The notes under the pieces were generated by a model that was not told where the DNA came from, searched no databases, and saw only the letters and a list, made by a program, of their open reading frames with translations. A stretch of DNA of 64,000 bases, taken from the NCBI RefSeq assembly GCF_001638985.1, contig NW_017265172.1:232757-296756 (forward strand). Direction: 5' to 3'. The translations under genes and the position numbers were made by a program. The DNA comes from Phycomyces blakesleeanus NRRL 1555(-). Its lineage: Eukaryota > Mucoromycota > Mucoromycetes > Mucorales > Phycomycetaceae. The number at the start of each line of letters is the position of its first letter. Within the stretch, counting starts at the first letter, position 1. Positions 46,190-55,907 of this stretch are shown piece by piece.

Positions 46190-46488
46190 ATGTTTTTTTC
46201 TTACTCTGCACATTATTTAGTGATATTTCTAATGCCACTGTGAGTGACTACTGTTTTCTAATAGGATTCATAGTATTTTGTCTAAGAAACTGGGCTTGCT
46301 TTAAAATGCTAAATAAAACATATATTACATTTATTTTTTTATACTACAGAAATAAACTCAGAGCTCAATATACACTGTAGGAAATGGCAGGATTTATACC
46401 TCTGACCTCATACCGAGTTACATACTCATAATTTTTGCTATTTAAAAGTCAGTCTTTAAAATACCAACCTCGTAACAAGTTACGAACT

Positions 46489-47031
46489 TGTGGTATTTCA
46501 GGTACAAAACAATAGAAAAATAAAATATTTGATAATAGAGACGTATAGAAATACTTTGAGACTGTATATAAGTTGTCTTTATTCATAAATAAAAAGTGTC
46601 CCTTTTTATAAGAAAACACAATCTGCTCTTGTCATTACGTCTTAGTTTCTTAAGGCTTTCTTCCTTTACTATATTTGGTTATTAGAGTGTATTTACTGCT
46701 TAACTAGTGTCGGTGTTACAATTATGACATCAAGTCATAAATCGTACTTCTTTAGCTCTTAGCTATTCTTTTCTCTTTTATACTAGAGCTTTAGGACTTC
46801 CTACTAAATTAGCTCCATATCGATCTGACACAGTTTACCCAGCAGTATGATATAATTATCTTAACAATCTTTAAGATATTATCTACAGTACTAACTGTAA
46901 TAATTATTGGGCTGATTACTTAATCGTTTATATATATTTTATACTGACAAGATGATAGCTACTACGCTATCCCAATATGAATATGTTCTTATATGTGATA
47001 AATTTAACATCCGAGTGTCTGGATCACCACA
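46489..47031 (+). repeat. Solo LTR, right copy (plus orientation)
   Basis: Begins TGTGGTATTTCAGG and ends TGGATCACCACA (TGTGGT...ACCACA), about 543 bp. It is the inverted counterpart of 44321-44863 with no obvious indels. Flanking pentamers (GAACT and CATCA) do not match, so no target duplication is seen. No primer-binding site or polypurine tract adjoins it. Confidence 0.75.
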
Positions 47032-48203
47032 CATCATCTTATTCTTTTCACTTATTAAAGAAAAGCCTTTCCGTATCCTTCGACTGTACTGTATTTTCCA
47101 ATTTAAAATATGATAGTTAAATATCAATCTGTATACGTATTCTTAATATAATCTGATGTATATTAGCTCTTAACAGCCATTACAAACGTATGTGTACGTA
47201 TATTTATGTTCAATGAATACCCTTTTTAATGCATTGCAGCTACTAAATATATCTGAGCATTGCTCTGTTTATATTTTGAACTAGTTAGTTGCTACTTTCT
47301 GTATCTATTTTTGACAAACCTATACTCGCAAGCGAGATTCACACTTGTTATATTAATACTAAGCCTGACGCATATAAACATACACACGATATTATCTAAA
47401 GGATATGGATAGCATAATATATGGTCTGTTATAATAAAATACATTCATGTATAATATATATTAGTATAATTAATAATGTAATCGTCAAATATGAATACTT
47501 TAAAGAAGTGCAAACAAAAAAAGGGGTTTATTTAATATTTAAGAATTATACCAAAAAATAATAGTATATGATCTTTAGAAAATTATTATAAGGTACTTAC
47601 TGATACTTGTTTTTTTGATGCTGTAAAGTGTGGAGGGAGTGGTTTTGAAAGAGCCACTTATTCTATGGCTATTACAGTGTGCGTGAACATCTTATTAGAG
47701 TCACTTAAATATAAATAAAGACAAGATCATTCATGATCGTAAGTTTCTCAGATTCCGAGTAAGTTAGGAGTTATTAAAGATCATCAATGAAGATTTATTT
47801 AACGAAGCTGCGGATGTAATTTGAGCTCTGTTACCTATACAAACCTTTTTTGCTAAAACAACTTATTTAATGCGTTCAACTATATATGTCTCGCATATAT
47901 ACACAGACTGTGATACTTCAAGTCGAGGACCGGTTGTATCAACACTTTGAGAGGATACGCCTGTTATTTTAAAAGATAAGTTCAAGAACATCAAGTCTTC
48001 ATATACTGTTTAAAAAGGTCAGTGCCATATAGTTGTAGATGAAGAGCTAAACACTTATACTTCACTTTATTAGGTTTTTTTAAAGGACAAAGTGCAATCA
48101 TATCTATGGTTGGGCATATATAAAGCAAAAAGCAAACGATTCTGTTCCGTATAACCATAGGTCAAAGCAAATGATCCATTACATATGATCCACGGTTGTA
48201 TTG
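47032..48203. other. AT-rich region without recognised genes
   Basis: Only short frames. A small palindrome GATCATTCATGATC lies near 47727-47740. It probably consists of old repeat debris. Confidence 0.4.
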
Positions 48204-48683
48204 CTACCAATATTTGAGGATGAGTTTGTCCTCTATATGAATTGAGATATGCCACCTTGATTGGTGTAGAATGAACTTATAAAAATATGAATACGAACCT
48301 ATTTCAATAGACCCATTTGATTTTATATTTACACTACTATCCATCATACAATTTTCATGATCTTTACACGTAATCAAAAGCCGCCAGAAACTATCTTTCC
48401 AGATTAAATAGAGAACCTGTTGTCGAGTGAAAAACCGGGAGTTTTCTAGTTTTTCACTCCATTTCATCACCAAGTCTTTATTAAAAATTGAGCTTAATTT
48501 TCCACCTTCAAACATAAACATGATATAGTCAAGGGTCGTCTCTATATATCTACTTAAGATAATAAGTCTTGAAGAACCAAGTTTATTAAGATGTATCTCT
48601 CTTATGTTTGTCACAGTACTTATGTTTTCATCAACTGTGGTTGAGTTTTTCTTTTTTGACTGGGTTTCACTAATAATTCTTTT
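48204..48683 (-). pseudogene. Unrecognised coding fragment, about 160 codons, no start
   Basis: The minus frame is open from 48683 to the stop at 48204 without an initiating ATG. The protein looks genuine (FEGGKLSSIFNKDLVMKWSE, QQVLYLIWKDSFWRLLITCK, FYKFILHQSRWHISIHIEDK). A second minus frame (48070-48255) overlaps its end and may continue it after a frameshift. No family recognised. It lies in transposon-rich DNA, so it is likely a decayed copy of a repeated gene. Confidence 0.4.
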
Positions 48684-49422
48684 TTAGCAGTATTTGAAAA
48701 TATCGCATCCCAACGGGTTCTCTAATAAGAGAATATGAATATAACGAATATGAAGATAAAGATAATGTTTATTTGTTAGAATATTTGAGATATTTATATG
48801 TTTTGGGATATATGATATAATTGGGGAATGGCTAAGAGACGATATTTGCTAAGTAGTTATTACTAAGTGATTTTTTACCAGCTACTTCTTTGTCATTGCT
48901 TAGTCTACTACTGTATTTTCACACATTACTTCCATTGAAATTCACACATTTGGATTTTATTTTCACATAAAATTATTTTTAGAATATTGAAAAAAATGGT
49001 TTTTTAACATTAGAGTGAGGGGAAAAATCACAGAACGACGGATCAACCTTAACTGTTAAACTTCTTGACCTTTTTTTCATAAATTCTTTCGAATATTAGG
49101 TGATATTAGATAGTGTCGTTAAATGTTCTGAAATCACCAGAAAAATGGAGACATTTATAAAGTTGCTATATTTGACAACCGACATCTGAAACAGGCCCAA
49201 AGTTGCCATTTTCAGAACCAGGATTTTAAAATTTGGAAAATTTGTCCAAGTTTCAATTTGTAAGAGTTATGCTATTTTTTCATATTAAATAAGACAAAGC
49301 TTATAGGGAATACATGTATGTATGTGTTATCTATATCGTGCATAATTTGTAGCTACTGTAAATATATTTTCATGGAGATACAGCTTATTTATTCCATGTA
49401 TCATGGAGGAAATTGAACAGAA
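48684..49422. other. AT-rich spacer
   Basis: No gene or clear repeat seen between the coding fragment and the MITE. Confidence 0.4.
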
Positions 49423-49424
49423 TA

Positions 49425-49916
49425 GGGGGTTTCACCAGCTTTGAATGTTGACTGTTGGATATAGCGGTAGTTTAAGCACCAGCCAATAATAATAAGTATC
49501 GAAAAAAGACTGGTGAAACCCCCTAATGACCCTTGGTTGATATGTTTTCTCTCATATACGTCAAAATTCATATGTACAATGCGCTTGATTAGAGTACCCA
49601 TAAATATAGTGCCTATGCCCAAATCCCTCACAAGTAAGTTAGACTTATATAATTTGGTATCAAGATAACTACTTTTATATAGATTGATTATGTTTTATTT
49701 TTGACTTTGCTTCTATATGAACTTCACCATCCATCGTACATAAAGTACAAAATTTACAAAATTTCGGCTAAGTCACGACATCTAGAGTATCGAACTATTT
49801 TTTTAGATGGTTGGATGCTCGTTTTTCATTTTTTGAAGATTTGTTATAGCCAATCATATTCAGAATTAAACTACCGCTATATCCAACAGTCAACATTCAA
49901 AGCTGGTGAAACCCCC
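49425..49916. mobile_element. TA-flanked MITE with perfect 51-bp terminal inverted repeats
   Basis: The left arm 49425-49475 starts GGGGGTTTCACCAGCTTTGA, and the right arm 49866-49916 is its exact complement over 51 bp. Both ends abut TA (49423-49424 and 49917-49918), as in Tc1/mariner-type insertion. The 390-bp interior has no transposase motif. A third, 14-bp copy of the right terminus (CTGGTGAAACCCCC followed by TA) lies inside at 49510-49523, suggesting nested insertion or an older, shorter 99-bp derivative. Confidence 0.85.
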
Positions 49917-49918
49917 TA

Positions 49919-50428
49919 ATATGCCAAGGAAAACCATGTGAGACATGATTTGTCCTTATTTCTTTTTTTGGGAGCAATAGTTCAGAACATCTAACAACAA
50001 TCTATTATCCTTATAATTTTGCGTGAAAATTTATTTACAGATGCGTGAATAATTTATTCAAAGTTGGCGAATAATTAGTGAAAATATAGTAGTCATTGCT
50101 TATTAACATTCTTAATAAGGCAATGTTTTATGATTGAATAATACTGGGACTGAGTGTCAATTACAATCCAGTCCTGACAAATTATAAGTTGTATATGATA
50201 TGATCTTTTAATTTTATCCTGTCTTTCTAATTAGAAAAAGATACATTATACTGCTTGTATGTTTTTAACGACAATTAATCGAATCAACATCATAGAGTTT
50301 TCTATTAGAAATTGAGTAAAAATAAATAGCAAATGTTCAAAGTTGGTATATTCGAATAGATATGCTATATTTTTAATTGTGTCAAAGGCTTTATGGTATT
50401 TTCTAGCCTATTTGTATGACTTCTCTGC
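49919..50428. other. Spacer downstream of the rhomboid gene
   Basis: AT-rich 3' flank. No gene seen. Confidence 0.45.
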
Positions 50429-51457
50429 TTAAAATCGAATTCGCCCAAGCCTGACCTGAGGCCTAATACGAAGAAACCAGTAGCCTAATCCATAAGCCAG
50501 TCCACCCAAATGTGCTGCGCTGTCCACAAAGTTGTTCTAAACATTATGTTAGCAGATATATGGGTTGTACGGGAGAATATTAGAACTTTACCGGCATAAA
50601 ACAACATGAAACTATATCGAACGTAGCCAATAATCCCACACAGACAGTTGCCTGGATAGGATAGACAAATAAGAGCAGAAATTGCGAGCCTGGATCTAAT
50701 CATATAACACAGACGTTACTATTTATGGAAGACCTAAGCTAACACGGTCTTACAAGCAAGGGCGTATATGGCAGCTATTCCCATTCCTGAACCTTCAAAG
50801 ATTTTTTAAAGGGGAAACAAAGTGAGTAATATACGTATACATATACATATATATATTATAAGAGCTTAACACATTTAGTAGCATACTTGAAGAGCCTAGG
50901 GACGCTCTTTTTTTATGTTCGTATCCCAATCTCCGTTCCACAGCTGGGCGGATATAAGCATTATTAAAGACAGAAGCGATAGAGCCAGCAACCCCTGCAC
51001 CAGCATAGAGCGTCAAAAATCGCATAGCTCCCAAAGATAATGCCAAAGCTGTTCCAAATGAATGTAAAAGGAGCATATTAACACCAAAATGAACAACGCT
51101 ACTGTGTGATATGCATGCTGTAAAGAGTGTGTGTATTCGACCCTCTCGAATTCCTTCTGGCGAGGCTGTAAAATTTCGTCTCATAAAACAAAGCCAAGAA
51201 GGATCACCAAAGCTTCGGGCAGATTCATTTGCATAATACCACATTCCAAAGACAGCTGAATTAATACCAATAATGCCATTGACGACAATCATTGGATTTA
51301 TATTGTTCATGGGGCGAAAAGGTTGCTTTTGTACAGCTTTTGATAATGTCATTCTTTGAGGGTTAAACGTTCTTATTTGTATTGTAGCTAAATTTAATGG
51401 TGTAATTCTGATCAGACGAGGCCTGAACAGTGCAGGGACAAGAGACCAGCGTGACAT
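50429..51457 (-). CDS. Rhomboid-family intramembrane serine protease, probably mitochondrial (PARL/Pcp1 type)
   Basis: Four exons: 51457-50887, 50792-50754, 50695-50592 and 50536-50429, all phase-consistent, 273 aa. The chosen ATG gives MSRWSLVPALFRPRLIRITP, an Arg/Ser/Leu-rich presequence without acidic residues, fitting mitochondrial import. The core shows helices MIVVNGIIGINSAVFGMWYY and the HFGVNMLLLHSFG block (His/Asn of the oxyanion region). The catalytic Ser is in SSSSGMGIAAIY near residue 191, and the catalytic His in SAAHLGGLAYG near residue 247. The second catalytic-region exon is only 39 nt. Pcp1/PARL process inner-membrane proteins such as dynamin-like Mgm1/OPA1. The start codon is only 140 bp from the divergent gene at 51598. 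Confidence 0.88.
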
Positions 51458-51597
51458 TAGAGCAGGAAAGTAAGGAATGAATACCAAGAAGCACGCATTT
51501 CAGAACAAACTCACGCGAGCGGTATCTCAATCGGTTATTAAGCCACCCATTGACAGGTAAGACCGGAAAAGATCTGTTTGTGAACAAGTTACTCACA

Positions 51598-52406
51598 ATG
51601 GCATACACAAAAAAGGTAAAGCACTTGGTAGTAATATTTATATATGATAATGAGCTAATTGATTCCATCATCGACAGGCAAAGAATTTCACAAAGGCAGG
51701 CGTAAAGGCAAAACCCAGAAAGACAGCCACATCGGTTGTTTCCGTAACCGTAGCCACAAAGGTCGAAAAGCCTAACAAGAAGCACAAGCAGCGCGAGCGC
51801 ATCAGCTCAGAAGCAATCAACCCTAAATATGCCAAGAAGGTAGGATCTAAAGTGGATCTTTCAGGAATGGAACTAATGCCAAAATTCATAAAGGATTTTA
51901 TGATGGAGGTAATCGCAAAAGCCGCTGGAAAAGAGCAGGAAAAGGAAGATGCAAAAATTGCCCGAAAGGTAAATTGTTGGAATATATAAAAACCAAAAAA
52001 GGAACTTTTACTTGTTAGAAGTTAACAAAAGGGCTTACCTCCATTCCACTACGTCTTTTTTGTGGACATTTTATTTTTTAGGTTGCAGTACAAAAATACT
52101 TGGAAAGTAAAAAAGAGAAGAAGGAAGATAAAAAGTCATTGAAACAAGATAAACTTGTAAGACCAAATTACATAGTCAAAAAAAAACTGTTTGTCTAATT
52201 ATTTCGTAGGAACAAACCAAGCAAAAGTTAGTCGAAGCACAGAAGTCAAAGAAGTCTGATGGTCGCAAAGCTAAAGCTCAAGCTAAGACAGAGGCTTCCC
52301 GCCCGAAGAAAGCGGTAAATATATTTAAGGTCTAATTTAAGATTTATTACTTATACTTCTTTAACAGGAACCGGAAAAGCCAACTAAGAGAGTCAGATTT
52401 GCATAG
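51598..52406 (+). CDS. Lys-rich nuclear/nucleolar-type protein, 175 aa
   Basis: Five exons: 51598-51615, 51678-51968, 52082-52156, 52210-52314 and 52368-52406, each a multiple of three with GT-AG borders. The first exon encodes only MAYTKK. The product is very basic (AKPRKTATS, KPNKKHKQRERIS, KKEKKEDKKSLKQ) with a less basic helical segment in the middle (LSGMELMPKFIKDFMMEVIA), ending PTKRVRFA. No domain recognised. The composition suggests a nucleolar or ribosome-biogenesis factor, as inference only. It shares a 140-bp divergent promoter region with the rhomboid gene. Confidence 0.72.
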
Positions 52407-52550
52407 ACGTGTATCATTTTGGAATAAACTTAATTAAATTCGATCCCGCTATACCTTTGTGTGGCTTGTGCACTGACTCACTCATAGCCCGCCAAATGCC
52501 ACCCTCCCTTTCTTCATTTCTTCATTTCTTCATTTCTTCAGTATAACGTA

Positions 52551-53128
52551 ATGAGCTCAGATCCTACACAAACATTGTACATTACCAACCTCTCTGGAAA
52601 GACACATACTCCAGGCAAGTGGACCTCTGGCCGAATTTCCCATGTCCACAGTGATCCTTACCTTTATACCTAGAACTTAAGGCGTCGCTCTATGGTCTAT
52701 TTTCTACCTATGGAGTTATTCTGGCTATAAATGCCATTAACACCGAAAAGATGCGTGAACAGGCCTTTATTGCCTTTGATAATGTCGCCTCTGCAACATC
52801 TGCTCTTCGTAGTCTGAACGGATTCACTTTCTACGACCGTCCCTTGGTAAGCACCACACTTTGAATCCCATGTGATGCATCGCGGAACAATCCAAAAAAC
52901 TATATATTAAGAGCAATATTTTTCTGGAATTAGAAAATCGTCTACGCCAAGACAAAGTCAGACGTCGTGGCTAAGTTGGATGGTACATACCGACCAAAAG
53001 TAGCCGACAAGAAGGCCTCTAGCTCCAACAGAACATTGTTGGGTAAGCGAGCCGTTGGTGATGACTTGGACGACGCGCCGATGAAGTCACGCAAAATCGA
53101 GAGCGATGAAGATGATGATAGCGAATAA
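52551..53128 (+). CDS. SNRPB2-like: U1A/U2B''-family spliceosomal RRM protein
   Basis: Binds U2 (or U1) snRNA stem-loops in the spliceosome. Three exons: 52551-52614, 52674-52846 and 52934-53128, 143 aa. RNP2 is LYITNLS near residue 9 and the ELKASLYGLFSTYG helix follows. RNP1-like is EQAFIAFDNVASAT; most homologues have GQAF, so the Gly is Glu here. Then LNGFTFYDRPLKIVYAKTKSD, the hallmark U1A/U2B'' stretch. The C-terminus is short and acidic, with no second RRM, unlike animal proteins of about 225-280 aa. Intron 1 has a GC donor (CCAG|GCAAGT) and gives the expected HTPELKASLYG junction. Confidence 0.88.
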
Positions 53129-53328
53129 ATTAAATACAACTCTTCATATTACAATGGGATCTCATTGATATGCTTTGTTTTGAGACTTGTTTCGGTAGCA
53201 TAAAGGAATAGAGAGATTGTCTGTACGGCGGGAGTTAAAAGATGAGTGGGGTTGTTGGATGGAAAGGGTGTGGCAAAATAACAGGGACTTGAACCTTTTT
53301 CTTTTCTATTCTTCATTTTTACGCCCTC

Positions 53329-54512
53329 ATGCCATCATCATATATAATTATTGGCGGAAATGGTTTTTTGGGTCGTCATGTCCAAGAGCAGATCAGACTG
53401 CGCAATGATAACTCAACAATTGCTGTATTTGACATTGCCATGCCAGCACAGCCTGAAAAGGATGTAAAATATATTGTCGGTGACTTGCGCAAGTACGAGG
53501 ATGTCCTTGCTGCACTTGATGGAATCGATGCTGTAATCCACACTGCATCCCCTCCTCATGTCAACTCAAGTAATCCTCCTCGAGATCTCTACTTTTCCAT
53601 CAATGTTGATGGTACCAAAAATATCATTCGTGCTTGTCAAGAAAAGGGTATCCAAGTATTGGTAGTAACCAGCTCTGGCAGTGTTATTTCTACTGGTGAA
53701 CCCATGGTAAATGTGGACGAAAGTGCCCCATACCCACCCCAGGCAATTGATGTATATACCGAGTCCAAGGTCAGTATATATTAAAAGAAAATAATTTACA
53801 TTTTTCATAATGTGTGCTATTTTTTTTAACTATTGTGATATACATATTAGATTGAGTGTGAAAAGGTAGTTTTGGCTGCCAATGGTATTGAAGGTATTCG
53901 CACTTGTACAATCCGCCCCTCAGCCATCTTTGGTCCTGGTGACCGTCAGCTTATCCCAGGCATGGTCGAGGTCTGCCAAAAGGGCCAACACCGTTTCCAG
54001 ATTGGCGACAACACTTCTATGATGGACTTCACCTATGTGGGAAATGTAGCCTATGCCCATGTATTGGCGGCAGAAAAACTCAGTGATCCAAATTCTCCTG
54101 CTGCCGGACAAGCATTTAACTTGACCAATGGTACTCCTGTGCCTTTCTGGGATTTTGCTTCCAAGGTCTGGGAAGTTTATGGCATGCACATGCCCAAGTC
54201 CAAGAAGATCATTCTTTCGTACAATGCCAGCATGGTAATTGCTGCAATTAGCGAGACAATATATGAAATAAAAGCTCTATTCTGGGACAAGAGTGAACTC
54301 AAGGAAGGTATGTCTCGGTCCCGCATCAAGCAAGCCATGAGCTCGCGTTATTTCGATATCACAAAGGCAAAGACTTTGCTTGGCTATGAGCCTCAGATTG
54401 GATTGGATGAAGGAATTAGATTGGGCGTCAAGGTAAAGTATTACTACGAAACTTCTTCTTCAACTAACACATGTTTAAATAGTGGTACAAGGAGAACAAC
54501 GAGAAGAAATAG
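53329..54512 (+). CDS. ERG26: Sterol 4-alpha-carboxylate 3-dehydrogenase (decarboxylating), ERG26-like
   Basis: NAD(P)-dependent enzyme of the 3-beta-HSD/extended SDR family. It oxidises and decarboxylates 4-alpha-carboxysterols during C4 demethylation in ergosterol synthesis at the ER. Three exons: 53329-53769, 53851-54432 and 54483-54512, all multiples of three, 350 aa. The N-terminal dinucleotide motif GGNGFLG is at residues 9-15. Acidic and core blocks follow: VGDLRKYEDV, AVIHTASPPH and VVTSSGSVI. The catalytic YTESK lies at the exon 1/2 border, then IRPSAIFGPGDRQLIPGMV. The C-terminus has a hydrophobic segment (YNASMVIAAISETIYEI) and ends in NEKK, a KKxx-like ER signal lacking the usual spacing. 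It converges with RPB3, with stop codons 33 bp apart. It could be another 3-beta-HSD paralogue. Confidence 0.8.
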
Positions 54513-54545
54513 ATTGCATGTATTTTTTTTTATTAAACGCGTCCT

Positions 54546-55792
54546 CTAAAAATTCCATCCGCCCGTGAGACCTTCTGGTTCTCTTGTTTCTACTTCTTCT
54601 TGAATTTGCATCTGCACGTAGGCTAGCTTATCTACCAATGTTTTCATTGCCATTGCTACCACCTCTTCAGGTGCTAATGATCCAACCGTCTATTACAATA
54701 ATAAGTAAATAAATATGTACACTAGTACCATATTCATCAATTTACCTCTGCCTCAAAATAGAATCGATCTGGCTTTGCATTGTAATCAAATGCTATACAG
54801 ATAATATTTAGAAATTACATAGTATTAATCATAACGTTATACATGAACTTACGGGCATCAGCTTCCGGTGGTGTCTCAAACTCTGCATTCTTACTCAGTG
54901 GCCTGTGCACCATGATGAGTCATGGTCAACCTCTATTCAACCATATCCTTATACTTTACCATTCATTCATGGATTCTTCAAACCAGTATTGTGTATGTCT
55001 AAGCTTGTTGTAAGGATCATACTCGAATGCGACACCACTAACAGGACTCCATTTTGCGTGTTCCTTTGCTACACCCTTTTTTGCAATGCATTTAAGCTTC
55101 AACTCATGGCCTTTGCGCAACTTGACGAGCAAAATACCAGCATCGTTCTTATCTTTTTTGTTTTGGAAGAATTCACATTTAATTTTTTATATAATAGCAT
55201 TATAATCAATAGTTTACCTTGAACAACAGGTACGAATGAAGGGTTAGATGAGACAAGGCTTCGGCTAGTAACTTCGGTAGTACGTTCTTCAGTGCACTTG
55301 ACATGCAATGTCATCTCGACAGAACATTCGGGACAATATTGCGAACATGTGCAATCCTGAATGATTGATGAATAGGCCGTCCTTTTTTAAAAATAAGGCA
55401 AACTTACTCTTGTGTAGCGCAGCTTTTCAACATCACGACTGTCAATTGGGACCATTCCCAGGCGATGGGCAAGAAATTCGTCAGCAAGAACGGTAGTATT
55501 GGTCTCAATCTCTACCATGTCAATGGCTGTCGTAGTCGTAATATTAGCTAATAGCTAATTTATAAAGTATTTGAGCTAGACTGACCCACAGTAGGCACTT
55601 CTGCTATCATAACACGTCGAAGAGAGTTTGCGACACTGTTGGGAAGTTTTAGTATAAATTAGATTATAGATGAGTAAGATTTACTTGCCTCAAGTCGGTA
55701 TCACTCAGAATGAAGTTGATCCGATCACGAGTGAGTTCGCGGATAATGATGTTAGGTCCTCCTAGTGAGCCATAACCAATGTTCATGTCCAT
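54546..55792 (-). CDS. RPB3: DNA-directed RNA polymerase II subunit RPB3
   Basis: Alpha-like subunit that nucleates RNA polymerase II assembly with RPB11, in the nucleus. Eight exons: 55792-55689, 55635-55586, 55526-55408, 55356-55218, 55152-54960, 54902-54853, 54792-54746 and 54689-54546, phase-consistent, 281 aa (usual about 275-320). Signatures: [55 protein letters not shown] and the zinc-binding [10 protein letters not shown]. Later come [17 protein letters not shown] and [15 protein letters not shown]. Intron 1 uses a GC donor (TTGAG|GCAAGT); GT alternatives would break the [12 protein letters not shown] junction. A second ATG two codons in (MDM) is an alternative start. Confidence 0.96.
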
Positions 55793-55907
55793 CACGAATC
55801 TTACTTAACAAGGCAAGGAGTAAAGTTAAAATATAGAAAGATAGAGAGGAAAATCATATTTATTGCAAGCAGCAGTCACAAGCAATAACCATAAATTCTA
55901 TTCTACA

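Noticed and set aside
44321..47031. A complete LTR or DIRS-type retrotransposon
   Set aside because: No gag, pol or recombinase coding, primer site or polypurine tract lies between or beside the LTRs; the interior holds a normal tRNA gene.
49401..49631. 76-codon minus frame inside the MITE
   Set aside because: It is mainly a translation of the terminal inverted repeat and recurs as the mirrored frame at 49701-49919.
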